A DNA stretch of 64,000 bases from Punica granatum (GCF_007655135.1 NC_045128.1:40313885-40377884), one strand, 5' to 3'. Positions 11,395-24,349 are shown, counted from the stretch's first letter. Numbers and translations: made by a program. The notes: generated by a model from the sequence alone, not told the origin.

Positions 11395-12773
11395 ATGAGC
11401 CTTCATCGCCCTCAAACCACTGTCAGTGGCTTCAACGGGCTTCAAGAAATGAACTTCTTGCCCCCTCCCGAGATCTCTCTGTCTCCTGGCACCGGCGGCC
11501 GCAGAGAAAAAGAATCCACCGGAGGCTTGCTGATGGGACTTGAAGCGGTGAACACTGCGGTGAAATTTAGCGGCGTGCAGAGTCACACCAAGCTCTGCGC
11601 GAGGGGCCACTGGAGACCTGCTGAGGACGCCAAGCTCAAGGAGCTGGTCGCCCAGTTCGGCCCCCAGAACTGGAACTTGATCGCAGAGCACCTCGATGGA
11701 AGATCAGGTAATAAAAACGGTCAGACTTGTCCCCTTTCGTTTTGTTTCAGCTGGAAATCGTCAAAAACTTCCGAAATCTCCGCAGTTTTCTGGTAAATGT
11801 CGAACCATTTTCATGTTTCTTACACGTTTCTGTCTTTTTGAAGGGAAGAGCTGCAGACTGAGGTGGTTCAACCAGCTCGACCCGAGAATCAACAAGAAGG
11901 CGTTCACTGAGGAAGAAGAGGAGAAGCTGCTCGCGGCACACCGGCTGTACGGGAACAAATGGGCCATGATCGCGAGGCTGTTTCCTGGGAGGACCGACAA
12001 CGCCGTGAAGAACCACTGGCACGTGATCGTGGCCCGGAAGCGGAGGGAGCAGCAGCATTCCAGTGTTAGTTACCGGAGGAGACTGAGCAAGCCCGGCCAC
12101 CTGGCTGTCAGCCCGAAAGCCGGGCAGGATACTGCTCGCGCTTGCAGCGACTCGACTGTCACCAGCAATGTGGAGGAACCGGGTGGTGGCTCGACGTCCA
12201 CCGGCCTCTCACTCACCCCCTCTTCGGGAAAGGCCCCTCTTTTGACTCTGTCCTCGCCTAACGCAGGTTAGTGAAAGAAAGCACGGACATCCTTAATTTG
12301 ATCTAATATATAAGTGTCTTCAAGGTCTTGATTTTTATCAGTTGCTTGATCGTATTTGCTGCTCTCAAAATATTTTCTTGCAAGCAAAAATCTATCATGA
12401 TTAATTTTTTCTATTTTAATTTTTAATTATTTTTTTTCCCAAGAGTACGACCAGATCATTTGATGAGCTGATGCTCTGAAGATTTTCTGTGTCTGGGGAA
12501 GAACAGTACTGTTATGATTCAGTGCAGTATTTAATTGATTTTACGTATCCAATCTTAATTGCAGGGTCGCCAGGAAGTAACGGGGCAAACTCAAAGGTGA
12601 TGGAAAATGTGAGCTCCTACAAATCCCCAGCTGGGCCAGTGGCGACCTCCGACTGCTCCAACTCGGAGGTCTCCGCAGCCGAATCGGTGGCAAACATCTC
12701 CATGCCAGCTGATCAGTATAAGATGAACGTTCCCTGCTTCATCGATTTTCTCCGCGTCGGATCCAACTGCTGA
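11395..12773 (+). CDS. R2R3-MYB transcription factor (MYB52/54/56/105/117 group)
   Basis: Three exons are predicted: 11395-11707, 11844-12266 and 12565-12773, giving 314 residues with consistent phases and GT-AG junctions. The R2R3 DNA-binding domain spans about residues 68-173, with the R2 tryptophans at 73, 93 and 112 and the R3 recognition helix [20 protein letters not shown]. That helix and the C-terminal [10 protein letters not shown] motif are typical of subgroup 21 (MYB52, MYB56/BRAVO, MYB105/LOF2, MYB117/LOF1), whose members act in the nucleus on cell-wall formation, organ boundaries or root quiescence. The middle is serine- and glycine-rich and probably disordered. A TATA box upstream supports the start. 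Microsynteny recalled from memory favours MYB56, but sequence alone does not separate the paralogues. The CDF gene lies tail-to-tail downstream. Confidence 0.92.
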
Positions 12774-13803
12774 ACTAGTCGAGATGGAGAAGCTGAGAAC
12801 ATAGTTGGGTTGGGGTTGGGTTTCTCCAGGTTTTCGTGTACAGACTGTAGCTTTTGGTAGGAGAGAGGATTTGAGTTGAGAGATTGGGTCAAAGTGACTC
12901 TAGAGAAAGCAGTTAATGGGGCAATCTGTGATATGCATAAAAGGCCAAATTTTACCTTATCAAACTCTTTTGACTTTGAACTTAATGGGCTAATTGATGA
13001 TTAACCATTGCTCTGTTCCCCCAATCAATGGCTGCTCAGTCTTCCTCCTCTCCTTATTTCTGCAGGTGACCATGCGACAATCAATATTTCCCCTGCAGGA
13101 GCTAATGATATCCTTTCCTCTTCTGTTATATGCCACTGCCAGCAGCACTTACGACACCGCGTGATTCAAAGCTTTACTCAGAAATAAAGAATCCCCAAAA
13201 TAAGTAGGATCCCTGGTCGGTTGAGGATCAGAATATCTTGTTGCAGGACCTTTTTTTGAAGCAAATAGCCCGGCCGGCCGAACCCCTTTGAGAACATGGA
13301 TGAGATAGTCCTAGCACTCACCGACGATGAGTTAAACAGTAGAGACTACTTCTGTTTCCCCCCTTAGTTACGAGGAATGAAAGGGATTGAAAGGAATGAC
13401 ATATAACCTGAAATGTTGCGAAATGAAATTTCTCCCATGGACCTAGTAAAAGAATTAGATGAAAGGGGCTTAATCGATGATTGATTTCTCCATCAATATT
13501 GGGCCAGGGATTTCGTTCAAATGGGCCTCAAAACCAGCATGCATCCCTATTGTGCCAAGCTTCCAAGATAGCCTCATAACAGCTGAAACCGAACTTCAGT
13601 AATTATGAGAAACAAATGCAGCATCTTCACAGAGAGAATGTTAAAAAAAATTGGGCAGCATCGAGTCGCTTTCATTCATCTAAACTGAAATGAATCACAC
13701 AACAAGAAGTTCAATAATCCGCCGAACTAGATCCCTATCCTTTCTCTATTTACAAAAGAAAAACCTCAAGCAAAGCGGGCGAACTTAAACGAAGAAGATC
13801 CAT
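12774..13803. other. intergenic between convergent MYB and CDF genes
   Basis: Holds the presumed 3' untranslated regions of both neighbours. Nothing else recognisable was seen. Confidence 0.5.
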
Positions 13804-16094
13804 TTATGTGCTCTCCTGGAAAGTATGAGAGCGAGAAAGAGCAGCAGGGTTCGCTTCCATTATGTCAGCGGCGTCCTCCGAGTTGTTTCCCTGGCACTCT
13901 ACTTTGCCATTTACCATCGAAGAAGAAACCTTCTCGTAAGGCTTGATACCAAATGTGGCCCATATGGGACTCCTGGAAGCTTCGTTGGGGTCATCGATCC
14001 TCAGCGTTTTTGGAACCAAAACGTCACTCTCTGACCTCTCGACATCTCCATCTCTCAAGTGCTTGCCAAGTGATGGTGAGCCACTGCCTGAGCAACCACC
14101 ATTGGTGACAGTCGAAGAAGATGGGGACAAACAACCATTCAGAACAGCAAATGGAACATATCCCAGGTATGAGGTGGGTACTATTTGCAAGGGAATGGTC
14201 GGCTGGGCGCAAACACTGGGAATCGCCACCATTGGAGGAGACCCCCACTGAACAGAATTCCTATCATAGACCTGCTTTGATGAGAAATGACTTGGATATG
14301 CTCCAAGGGGAGTAGCTAAATTCTGCCAACTCGAGTGATAAGGGAAGAAGAGAGCAGGGATCTGCTGAGGTGGGTTGTGATTACTATCACAAGATCCCGA
14401 TGAGTTACTCTCCAGTTCACTTGCAGAAGAGGGTTCCTCTCTACTTTCGGAGAAACTAACAGGACCCCTCTCACCAGATCTACAGCGATCCCTGAGATTT
14501 AGCACACTGTCCATTGACTCAGAGAGAGTCCCCTCGGGCCCAAATTTTAAGACTGCTGACCCTCTTACTTCTGGAGGAGTTAAAGGAGAAGCAAATTCAC
14601 CAGGTGGAAGGAAACGAGGATTGGCTGAGTTGGGAGTTTCTAATCCGGAAGTCGGCGCTGCCATACCATTGACGGACAAAACAGCCTGACGATACTGAGA
14701 AGAAGCAAACTGCTTGTTTTTCCTCCGGCCTGCACCCACGGGGACATTCCTCATCGTCCCGCCTGCAGTCCAATACCTTTGACAGTTCTTGCAGAAGTGC
14801 CTCGGTTGATTAACGTTGTAGTTGTTGAAGTAACAGAATTTCGTGTCGAAACTGTTGCATCTGGGACAGGGGAGGATCTTGTCTGGCTTCTTGAATGTTT
14901 TCTCTTCCTCATGCTGAGTTGTCTCTGTCTTGTCTTCCTCATTGTCGGGACTCACTTGAGCCATGTCTTCCTGCCCAGATTCCACATCAGCTGATTTTCC
15001 AAATTGGACAGCCTCTATATTTGAATTCGCGCCACGAGCTTCCTGCACAATTCACCAATAACAAGAAATACATGTAGAAGTTAGAACTCTCCATTTATAG
15101 CTAGAGGGGTAGAGAAAGAGTTCCTGAAAGGACAAAGAGACAAAACTAGGCAGCAGAGAGTACAATTCTTCTGCTCAGTGGGCATGCTCTTGATTCCATT
15201 CCTATTAGGTCCTATGTACAGGACAGTGTGAGGATTCCCTTATCCTCTGTCACAGGACGTAAACTCTTAGTTGAGGTACACTCTGATGTATTACTATATA
15301 CATCGGAAAAAAAAATCACCTTTCCCTGGCTGTATCCATTTCACGGAAGAAATAGAACAAATCATTCACTCTTTGATGTTAGTAAATTGGATTGATGCTG
15401 AAGCCAGTATGACGCAAGACATTATTAGGAAAGCGTTATCTAGCGAGATTGTAAAATTGAAGAGCAGGCTTCCCTCGAGGAGCTAGAAAGACAGCACCAT
15501 TAATTTGCAGCAATCAGTATTCGGAAATCCCAAACAAAACCATAGGATATACGCGGGGTAACCGCAGGTACTAGACATGGAGTATGCATGACAAATTCCA
15601 GCAAACATTAACCTATGATTTGACTATTCAGGACTACAGGGAAAGATCTAAATAGGCTAAACATGGTGTAGAGCATTATCCAGAAAAGTAAAGACAGCCC
15701 TCAGTACAGACGAGTACAGTTCAAAACGTTTACAAGCAGATTCCCTTGTTTTCATATCCGTTTTGTTTTATATGCAGAACAGAACACGGGAGCCAGCATA
15801 CAATTTAACGATCGTATACAAAAATCTCAGCAAAAACAATGAAATGGTTCCAAGAAAACTCTCAAAACCTGAAACAACCGCCATTGGCTCGCTGAGGAAA
15901 TGAGGGAAAGAACAGGACAAGCTGAGATTTCACTTTCGAGTACTAGGAGGGAATCAAGGAGGAGAATGTACCGTGACTTGGGACTCGGTCGGAATCTGGA
16001 AACCGGCGTCGGGCTTCGCCGGAATCTGACCCTCAGGCACCGGAATCTTCCTCCCGAAGAGCTTGATGCCCGGAATCATATTCTGGGGGCTCAT
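13804..16094 (-). CDS. CDF: CYCLING DOF FACTOR (Dof zinc-finger transcription factor)
   Basis: Two exons: 16094-15972 (41 residues) and 15042-13804, giving 453 residues, with a 929-bp intron in phase 0. Exon 1 encodes the short N-terminal [11 protein letters not shown] motif typical of CDF proteins. Exon 2 carries the single Dof finger at about residues 96-150, with zinc cysteines at 100, 103, 125 and 128 (CX2CX21CX2C) and the CDF-type sequence [20 protein letters not shown]. The C-terminus has both CDF motifs used in recognition by FKF1 and [26 protein letters not shown] and [13 protein letters not shown]. Length fits CDF2/CDF3 better than the shorter CDF1. In Arabidopsis these proteins repress CONSTANS and FT in the nucleus and are destroyed in the light. 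The exact paralogue is not resolved. Confidence 0.94.
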
Positions 16095-16855
16095 TTCTTC
16101 CTCCTCGTCTCTGCTACTGCAAAACTTTCAACACCAAAACCCGTATCCCATCACCAGAAAGCGAAGGCCTTATCAGTGTCCTAACAACGCTCTGAAAAGC
16201 AGACTTTTTAGGCAGACCCGAGATGAAGAAAACCTTTAGATGAAAAAAAAGTCTCCTCTTTCTCTCTTTTGGTCCCTTCTCTCTCTCTCTCTCTCTCTCT
16301 CCGTCTGTCTATCCCAAAACCCACAAAACCCTCTCGAGTAAAATTCCCAGAAAGAGCAAAAGGAACAAAGTACGGCCTTTTAAAGCAGACCCCTTTTTCC
16401 ACTTTATCGTAAAAAGAACTCTCTTTTTTCACATTTATTAATCTTTAAAAAATAATTTAATAATTGCAGAAATTACAAGGAGAGGATGAACTCAGCCCGA
16501 TTTCAACACCCCCCAGATGACTCGATACGCAGATTTCCATCTTCTAATAATCTAAACCCAAAAAAAAAAAAAAAGAAGGGATTTTGATTATGGGCATTTT
16601 TTGGATCTATCTTAAAACAAAAGAATAAGATGAAAATGATAAGCAAGAGGAAAGGGAAGGGGAAATTGATGACAGCGAGCGTCCGAGTCAGTAGAGGGGG
16701 GATTCGATGACCGAGAAATGTAGTGGCTAAGGTTTCGTGTGCGAGTGAGGGAAGGGGAAGCTGCTGCTGAGCTGACGTGAGACAAAAGCGGGAAAAAGGT
16801 AGTGTCTTTTCGGTATGTTAATAGTTCATGTTTGTGGTCCCCACACTACACCCCC

Positions 16856-16894
<39 letters not shown>

Positions 16895-16900
16895 CAAAAA
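16095..16900. promoter_or_regulatory. CDF 5' leader and promoter region with two CT-rich tracts
   Basis: Upstream of the CDF start on the minus strand. Two pyrimidine dinucleotide runs lie near 16278-16301 and 16859-16888; on the gene strand these read as GA repeats. Such runs are common in plant leaders and core promoters. The transcription start cannot be fixed, and no clear TATA box was found. Open frames crossing these repeats are artefacts. Confidence 0.4.
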
Positions 16901-19704
16901 GAGCAAAAAAGCGAAAAGAGGCCGCCTTGGAATGGCAGAGAGAGTTTCGCCCTTTACGCCGCCTTTAATGTCTCCTTTCCCTCTTGCTTGCCGGTTTTGA
17001 TCCTCCCTACCGACGATACACCATCTAACTCGAAATCTCTTAATTTATTTCATATTAAAATACGGATGATACGTATCGTAATTTTACTATACAACATCTC
17101 ATGAAAAATTTGATTGTAAATTACCGGTTTGAAATATCTAGAAGTAATTAGATCGGTATGAAATAACGACTTACATATATTTTTTTCGATAGCCTGAAAA
17201 CGGAGCAAATTCTAGAACGAAATAAGATTAAAATTAAATGATGATCCATAATTTATCCTAATTGAGGCCATCCGTTTTCCCCTAATTAGGAAAATGAACG
17301 TGGATGTTTTCCAGGAGAGGATATACATAAATATATGCCCATAGATGGTTGGACAAATAAAAGGAAGCCAAAGGAGAATTGTGCATGTCGTGCCATATTT
17401 TAGTGGATAATCATCATCTTCCTAAGGTGAGAAGATAAGAGAGAAGAATGCTTAAGTGCTTTAGAAAAAATACAATATATAAAAAACAGAGGATATTATG
17501 AGGTCCCAAGTGGGCTCTGTCGTGACCTAAGGCCGACCCTTTTCTTCATAGCAGCACATATATATACATATATATATATATATATTACGTATGTGTGAGT
17601 ATATAATATATGTGCTTCAAAATTATAGCGAGGGAAAATGTTCTCTGAGGATGTCGTTAATTAATAGGGACAAAATTCTTTCTTTCCCAACAGAAAGTTG
17701 GGCTCTGCCCTTCATGATAATTGGCTAATTCCTTGGGAATATTCTATAATTAAATTACTCGCAATTAACAACTTGTACTCGACGTAAGCAAGGACGTACT
17801 CAGGTTGTTGAATCAAGGGGAGCGAGCTCATTGAGGGGATAATAAGAAGGTAATTTTTTTCGACTTATGAGGTGAATATACAGGATTTTATTTTAAAAAG
17901 GTGATGAAATACAATGCGTAAACTTCATTAAAGCGACATAATTTTAGGGGTTCATCCCCACCCTCAGTCCCTCTCCGATCGTGAGTATATTCATATTGAA
18001 ACAACTGGAAGTTCCTTGTGGAAGACCGGAACGAGGATGAGCTTTAGCTATAATAGCTTAGGATATCTGATTTTTTTATCTATATCAAATTTTAGGAAAT
18101 TAAACGATATTTAACCATTAGTTATTTCCAGAATGTCGACTAGTTATTAAAATCTACAACATTAATTCTGATAAAATATGCTTAAATGGACTAGATCAAA
18201 CTACCTGACCTAGTTCATTCGTACTCTTTCGACCATGATGTATTACAATAGTCGAAGAGATGCATATATGTATATATATATATTAAGAATATAATATATA
18301 TATATATATATATGCACATATATGTATACGGTTACTTATACAAGAAACAATGGACCTTTTGACAAAAGGAGCAGTATCTTCGGCTGACTGAATTGAAGCA
18401 AACTCATGCATCCAACCATTTCGCCTTATTAGCCAATAATAAGGACGAGCAGCTTCCCCTATTTTTGGCCTAGTCTCCTCCATCCACGGCCGAGAAATTA
18501 TTGAGTGATATTATCTCGCCACTTGAAGTGAAGAAGCACCAATCAAAATACATAAAACTAGAGATTTTGTGCTAATCACTAGAATAATTATCATAATTAT
18601 TCTTCATTAAAAAAATTATTATTGATTCTTTCTCATTACATCATTTGAGGTAGAATCATCTAAAGTTTTCTCATCTGCAGCCTACTTGCTGTTTGCACAT
18701 TCAGGGAAGATAATGCTTTTGCTAATTGGATTGCTTAGAACACTTTCCTTGTTTGATGTCTTCGTATTTATCATTTACTAGCGAAGGATACATACTGTTT
18801 AGACCCTTCTTTCGAATGACATTAGTGGGATCTATTTACTCGATTTCTTATAATTTAATTTTTTTTATTTGACTTCAACTCCTCTTTCTACTAAAAAATA
18901 ATAATAATAGCTTTATTGTTCTTTTTGAAATTATGGAAGATATTATTCTCGCAATTTCATGAATCGAACTTGTATTCTCTTCTTTACGGGAACTGTAATT
19001 GATTATCACGCAATCGATATTTTATTTTATATGAATAACGAAATATTGTATTTTATTTCCAGCAAAATCACGGTTCTTCCTCTAAATTAGCTAGCATGGG
19101 TAAATATTGACAGTCAATTCTACCCTTTTAACTTTGATGCTTTTACCCTCGTAGTCGAAGCCCTAAAGAGAGGGAAAAGAAAAGAAAAAGTGGGGAAAAA
19201 GAAAAAGGGAAAAAGCAAAATCATTGAATTCTTTCTCGAACGGAAATTGCCTGAAACTTGCGGAGTTTGGTGGGTGGTACGAGCTCTTTACGTGTTGCTT
19301 GCACCTTTACACTAATGATCAATCAATAAATAATTGTAATTATAATTATAATAACACAATTAATAAAGTGGATAAAAATCAAAAGTTGGAAAAGGCCAAA
19401 CTTTATCCTACAAACTTTAAAGCTGCTCCCTTTTAAAACCCTTTTCTTTATTTGCCCCTTTTTCCTCTAGAAAAACGTGAAGAAATGCTTCCCTGTCTTG
19501 TTTTTGCTTCTGAAATAAATAATTGAGAAAACGGTTAAAATACACACTGAAAAATTTAGATTATATTATATTAATTCTTCACAAATTTTTACATCACATA
19601 AACCCTTAATTCTTGAAAAGTACATCCAATAAATCATTATGTTAGCCTCCATCGACCTACCGTTAAAAAAGAGATGGAATTCTCTGATGTGATATTTTCT
19701 TATT
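16901..19704. other. intergenic, no gene recognised
   Basis: AT-rich. (AT)n tracts occur near 17560-17585 and 18290-18312. A 66-codon minus-strand frame at 18283-18483 has no recognisable motif and ends in a translated AT repeat. Nothing here supports a gene. Confidence 0.45.
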
Positions 19705-20504
19705 ACTCTTTAAAAGTCTACCTTTGTATACTCTAATAAGAGATGTAAAAAATAATTCGACGTACAATTTAATGTATAAATCATCTTTCAGGATATATTT
19801 AATAATTTTCTCATAAATAATTGCTTTTAACGAAATGGTATAGTTTATTTTTCATAAAAAACATGATAATGTGATGAAAGGAATTATAACAATAAATTTC
19901 ATTTTTCTCGCAATCCTATTAGTGTTTTTTTTTAATCATGTGGCAAGATAAGATTACTGAATTTTTTTTTATATCTATATGCCTTTCATGTTGGGACTTT
20001 TCATTCTGACCATTAAAAGATGGATTACGTAACTTCTTGTCGTCCCGGCCCAATGGGGCAAAATTGAAGAGGCCCACAAGATTCACCTAAAGCAAAAGGG
20101 CCCTATCACCTCCACGGACACCTTGGCCCAAATAATACTACTCCAGATCTTTGACAGGAAGGGGGGCTGTTCTCTAATAAAGATATAAATATAGATAAAA
20201 TTGTGCATATTGTCGATCCATTTTATTGGACGTTCACGTGCTGTGGGGTTAAGGTTTCCGAGTGGATATTAGATAGCTTGTCCACGATAGCGTTGTCCTA
20301 GACCACGTCTTTGTAAACCACGTCGGGAAAAATATCATGGGATTCCCACTCGCGAAATCCATAGAAATTTGATGATAATCTATATTCAATTCAAATAGAG
20401 TGATAAAAGATAGTGTAGTATATTGATGTACGCTTTCATCAGGTAATAAAGTGATTACAGGTTCGATACTCGTTGTGAGACTATCCGTACCCATAATCCG
20501 TTTG

Positions 20505-20710
20505 TTTATGAAGTGGAGTTTAACTCGACTACACTCCACAGTTTTCTTCAATATAATAATAAATTGTCACATTCTTTTTTTAACTATTATTAATTTATTA
20601 TAATTATTTTTTTTAATATTTAATGATCTCAACTATTCACTATTTTTTCTCAATTCAATAACACAATTATTATTATTAATTTTTATCTTCTTCTTTAATT
20701 TAATATTAAA
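20505..20710. repeat. MITE-like AT-rich element (copy A)
   Basis: Shares the TTTAATATTTAATGATCTCAACTATTCAC-type body with the elements near 1.0, 3.6 and 38.0 kb. Its counterpart in copy B is at about 25068-25320 and is better preserved at its left end. Confidence 0.4.
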
Positions 20711-21474
20711 GAAGACGAGGAGATTTTTTTCTCGGTAACTTATCTACGGCATTTCCACGGGTGAGACCCCAGTAGTTCGCCAGAAAATTTTTTCGGAGCC
20801 TCATCGACGACTTACCTGCGAATTTTCGTAAGCAAAGGGCAATGTTTTTAGTAGTGAAGAGAGTTGAGTCACGTATCTTATCAGCTTGAGCTTTTAAAAA
20901 ACATACGGAACAAATGGCATGTCATGCTTTGCATGTCGAAAGGAGGGGAGACCAAACCAAGTAAAGATTACCAAATCTTCTGCAGTTCAGTATGTGCCTA
21001 TCATGTAAAAAAACGTACATGAAGATGTGTGTGTGTTCTGCCGCAACAGCTAAAACAAGTACGTGCCGCCAGGGTCTTTCTAACTTCTGTGGGTGAGAAA
21101 ATTGAAGAAATTGAAGTCGGCCTGCCGAGAAAATTTTGGTAACCGAAAGCGACCTTAATCTGCTGTATTAAACCAGCTAGCACCATATCGCGGGTCAAAT
21201 AAATTCTCCCTCCTATTTTTTGGGCCACTGTACGACATTATGAACAATAGTCATGGTTAAATAAAACTATATCGTATAAAATTCGCAATTATCTTGGCCA
21301 ACCAAACAGGGAAAAACAAGCACTGGGATTTTATATATGTAATTAGATGAAACAGAGACCCACAATGCCCAAAACTGGACCTGCAGTGCTCTGAATTTCC
21401 TTTAGGTTACATAATATTTATATGTACACAAGTAGCTAAAATAAATGAAAACTCCAATGTTAATCATGATTCTA

Positions 21475-21516
<42 letters not shown>
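21475..21516. repeat. (ATT)n microsatellite, expanded in copy A
   Basis: About 14 ATT units, against about five at the matching position in copy B (near 26318-26335). It lies less than 100 bp downstream of the PSY gene stop codon, so it may fall in the 3' untranslated region. Confidence 0.8.
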
Positions 21517-21587
21517 GTTGTGGTACAATATTTTTATGGTAGTGGCAATTGATTGATTAATTAACTGGTAGCACATTAATTATCACA

Positions 21588-22138
21588 TCAGGCTGTTCCT
21601 GGAGATTTAGGGTCATGGCGGTGGTTGGCTCCTGCTCCCGGGTAGTCTGTGCTCTCCTCCATCTCCATCCTTCCCTCTATAAGCCCGTCCCACACCTCCA
21701 AAGTATCCATCCCTTCTTCCTGCACATTAATTAAGCTTAAACCAATACATACACATACCTTAATTCGGGGTACTTTTTCCATAATCAAAGCTGAATGTCT
21801 TAAATCGATCAGATCGGAGTTCCTGTCACGATATATTCGAGTAGAAGATGAGGATGAGGAGTCATTAACCTGATGAGCCGGTGCCGTGTCCTGCTTTGAT
21901 GATGCTTCTTCTTCAGGGGCTACTGAATTTAGACTTCCTATTTGTTAATTTAACATCGTCAGATATAGTCTCATGACCAACCAAAACAGAACAGAATTCA
22001 TATATATATAATTTCAGACTTACTGGTGGCAGGAACAGCAAGAGAGGAGAGGAGGAGATGGGAGAAACAAAGCAGCAGAACAAGAACCCTTGTGAAAGCT
22101 GCAGATGGCGATGATGATGATGAAGCCTTGCCCTCCAT
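21588..22138 (-). CDS. PSY-type sulfated peptide precursor, copy A
   Basis: Three exons: 22138-22024, 21937-21870 and 21719-21588, giving 104 residues with matching phases (1 then 0). Residues about 1-35 form a hydrophobic signal peptide (LVLLLCFSHLLLSSLAVPA). An acidic variable region follows, then a conserved C-terminal block ending STDYPGAGANHRHDPKSPG. That block matches the core of plant peptides containing sulfated tyrosine (PSY), pattern DY..xxANxxHDPxxP. Secretion, tyrosine sulfation at the Asp-Tyr pair by TPST and proteolytic release would be expected; PSY peptides promote cell expansion and are sensed by leucine-rich receptor kinases. The ATG is the first after a TATA box. The identification rests on the motif and precursor layout; which PSY subtype it is remains open. 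Confidence 0.85.
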
Positions 22139-22244
22139 AGCTGATGGAACTGAAGCTCTGATGGTGATGACCGGAGACAGAGAGAGGGGGTGTTCTGATG
22201 GGGAAAGGAAGAATGAATGGCCCCGTGGATGTGGAGGGGGCCTT

Positions 22245-22252
22245 CTTATATA
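22245..22252 (-). promoter_or_regulatory. TATA box of PSY-type gene A
   Basis: TATATAAG on the minus strand, about 107 bp upstream of the ATG at 22138, with no other ATG between. The same box is kept in copy B. Confidence 0.6.
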
Positions 22253-22368
22253 TTGATGGATGGTAAACTTGAATTAGCACCGATATATATATATATATAT
22301 ATATATAGTAATTGAGTGAATTTAGAATTATATGAGTTGCTTTTGCTCCATGGCAGCAAAGCTAGAGG

Positions 22369-23530
22369 ATGAAGTCAACCTTCTCATGGAGTACTGCTTG
22401 TTGTTGGGAATGGAAGTTCCCCCCATGTCATTTTCATACCCATAAATTAATATCAGTAGCTTTGATCAAGATTCTGCTCGCTGATCCATTGACAAATGAG
22501 TTGATTAATTTCCGAGCACTCTTTGGTCATTTGATGAACCCTATAGATGTTATTTTACTCGTGTTGACTTTCAAGTGAGAAATTGATTTCGGGTGATTAC
22601 GTAGATAATTTTTGTATCGCCACTACTTTTTTGTATGATGAGATATTGACCAAGCAACGGTATAGGTAAGCTAGGCACCTCCCTCAATTGCTCTTAACAC
22701 GTATTGTTAACTTTTAATGAGAATGTTAATTCTCTTATCTTTTTCCCTCATGGATGGAACTTCTTAGTCACTCTAGAGAGAATTGCACCTCTTAATTAAT
22801 AATCTAAATCTCGGGTACGTCCATGTCCACGTGCACTAGACCGTCACGGGTCTAAATAACTCAGTAGATGTGTGCAAGAAAATCTAGTAACATTGATCAA
22901 ATGTCCTTTCTAAAGAGTTTTCAGGTCGTTCCCTAATTTAGTCATATGATGTGACAAGTTAATTATTTATGTGACAAGGCGATTGATCTCCTAGTGATAC
23001 ACAGACGAACTTGGGATCCAAACGCATATCTTAATAGTTTATGCCCCCGATTTTGAATATCAATGAACTCTTTTACCTCCTAAAAGGCGGCCAATCATAT
23101 TGTCATGCATGTCATCCTAACGAAGAATCTAGCATTCAAATTAAATTTCGGTAATACATGTTGTAAACGTGCTGTTGATTTCATATAACTTATTAAGCGA
23201 CAAAAGACACCATTTTTCTTAGGTAAAAAAGAGACCGGATAATGACTTGAGAGTTATTTCGACATGTGATGCAAGAAATATATACGAGGTTTAGTTAGTC
23301 GGGGAGCGAAAGAAATTTCTTAATATAACTGCAAAACATCATTTACTTAATCGTGCTAGCATCTTCCCTTTTCCGGACTGCGGGCGCGCGCACCCAGTAT
23401 ACATATATACATGTTTACTAGTTGTTATTCACACCCAGTGTACATATATATTGTCTCCTAAAGTTGCATGAGCCAATTAAGGAATATTCCCCTCTCTAAC
23501 AGTTATTATTATTATTTTTTTCTTTTTTTC
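22369..23530. other. duplicated intergenic DNA upstream of PSY gene A
   Basis: No gene recognised. The matching stretch in copy B (about 27185-28340) stays alignable throughout, so both PSY copies share at least 1 kb of upstream sequence and probably most cis elements. Confidence 0.6.
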
Positions 23531-23711
23531 AGCATGAACCCTGATATCTGAAAGTCCAATTGGGTTCCGACTAATCTAATCGAGTTGGGTCGGCCCACTA
23601 TAGGATAAAGCTCTCACAGCGTTGATTTTTTTGCATTCACAAGGGCTTGAACTGGAAACATTGCTTAAGCGGAATAAGTATCAAACCGGTTGAATCAACC
23701 CATGTCAGAAA
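23531..23711 (-). mobile_element. SINE-like element, family 3 (copy A)
   Basis: Read on the minus strand: a tRNA-like head with a B-box-like CCAGTTCAAGCCC, then GTGAATGCA, GCTTTATCC, GGGCCGACCCAACTCGATT and AATTGGACTTTC, and an A-rich tail after GGGTTCATGC. An independent copy lies at 52388-52540. The shared body and A-rich 3' end indicate a retroposed SINE. Its target duplication is not clear. Confidence 0.55.
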
Positions 23712-24349
23712 TTATTATTATTATTATTATTATTTTGATAATATCATGATACCATATCATCTCGTATTTTCTTTTTCTCTCTGGGCCTCGCCAGAATATA
23801 AATCAGGCCCATATACATCCAGTGAAAAAACCCGCTCAGCCCATGTTTGATGGGCCGAAGTAACAGAACATTGATGAAGCAAAGGGCGCCATTGAAACTC
23901 CTAATGTACTAAGACAAAGCTTTGAGATCAACATCAACAGCAACTGTGAATCCTTTCAGATCAAATATTGTCTCATATTATGTTTGATTAATTTTACGAT
24001 GATTAGGTCGAAGTCATCAATTCAAAGTGCTCGTAGACACAATAGATTGCAAGCGCCTCGAAGAATTGGCTCGCCTATGCTTTGCACTATACAAATGAAT
24101 CGTGGAATAAATTAGTAGAGCGATGAATTGACTCCGATTCAAAGCATTTGCAGTACATAAGATAGTTTCGACACGTTAATCACTGAAACACTCGTGTTCA
24201 CATCAGCATATACATCGCTCTTCTGAATGTATAGATCTTGTATTATTACCTTCCCTAAAACCATATCGACTCCTCCATTTACCCACCGGTAGTTTCACGA
24301 TACCTTTTACAGTACATCCGTTGCAGTTACAGACAGCACCTGCAGATAT
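23712..24349. other. intergenic end of duplication copy A
   Basis: Repeated almost base for base at 28518-29164. No coding frame. The last bases mark the junction with copy B. Confidence 0.6.

Larger units (their letters stand above)
19705..24349. repeat. tandem segmental duplication, copy A
   Basis: Aligns along its length with 24350-29164 in the same orientation. Matching landmarks start at AAAAGTCTACCTTTGTATACTC (19712 and 24355) and end at GACAGCACCTGCAGATAT (24349 and 29164). By eye the copies are well over 90% identical outside indels, in coding and non-coding DNA alike, so the event is recent. Copy A includes 79 bp (20020-20098) absent from copy B, bounded by AAAAG at each side. It carries one PSY-type gene, one SINE-like and one MITE-like element. 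Confidence 0.93.
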
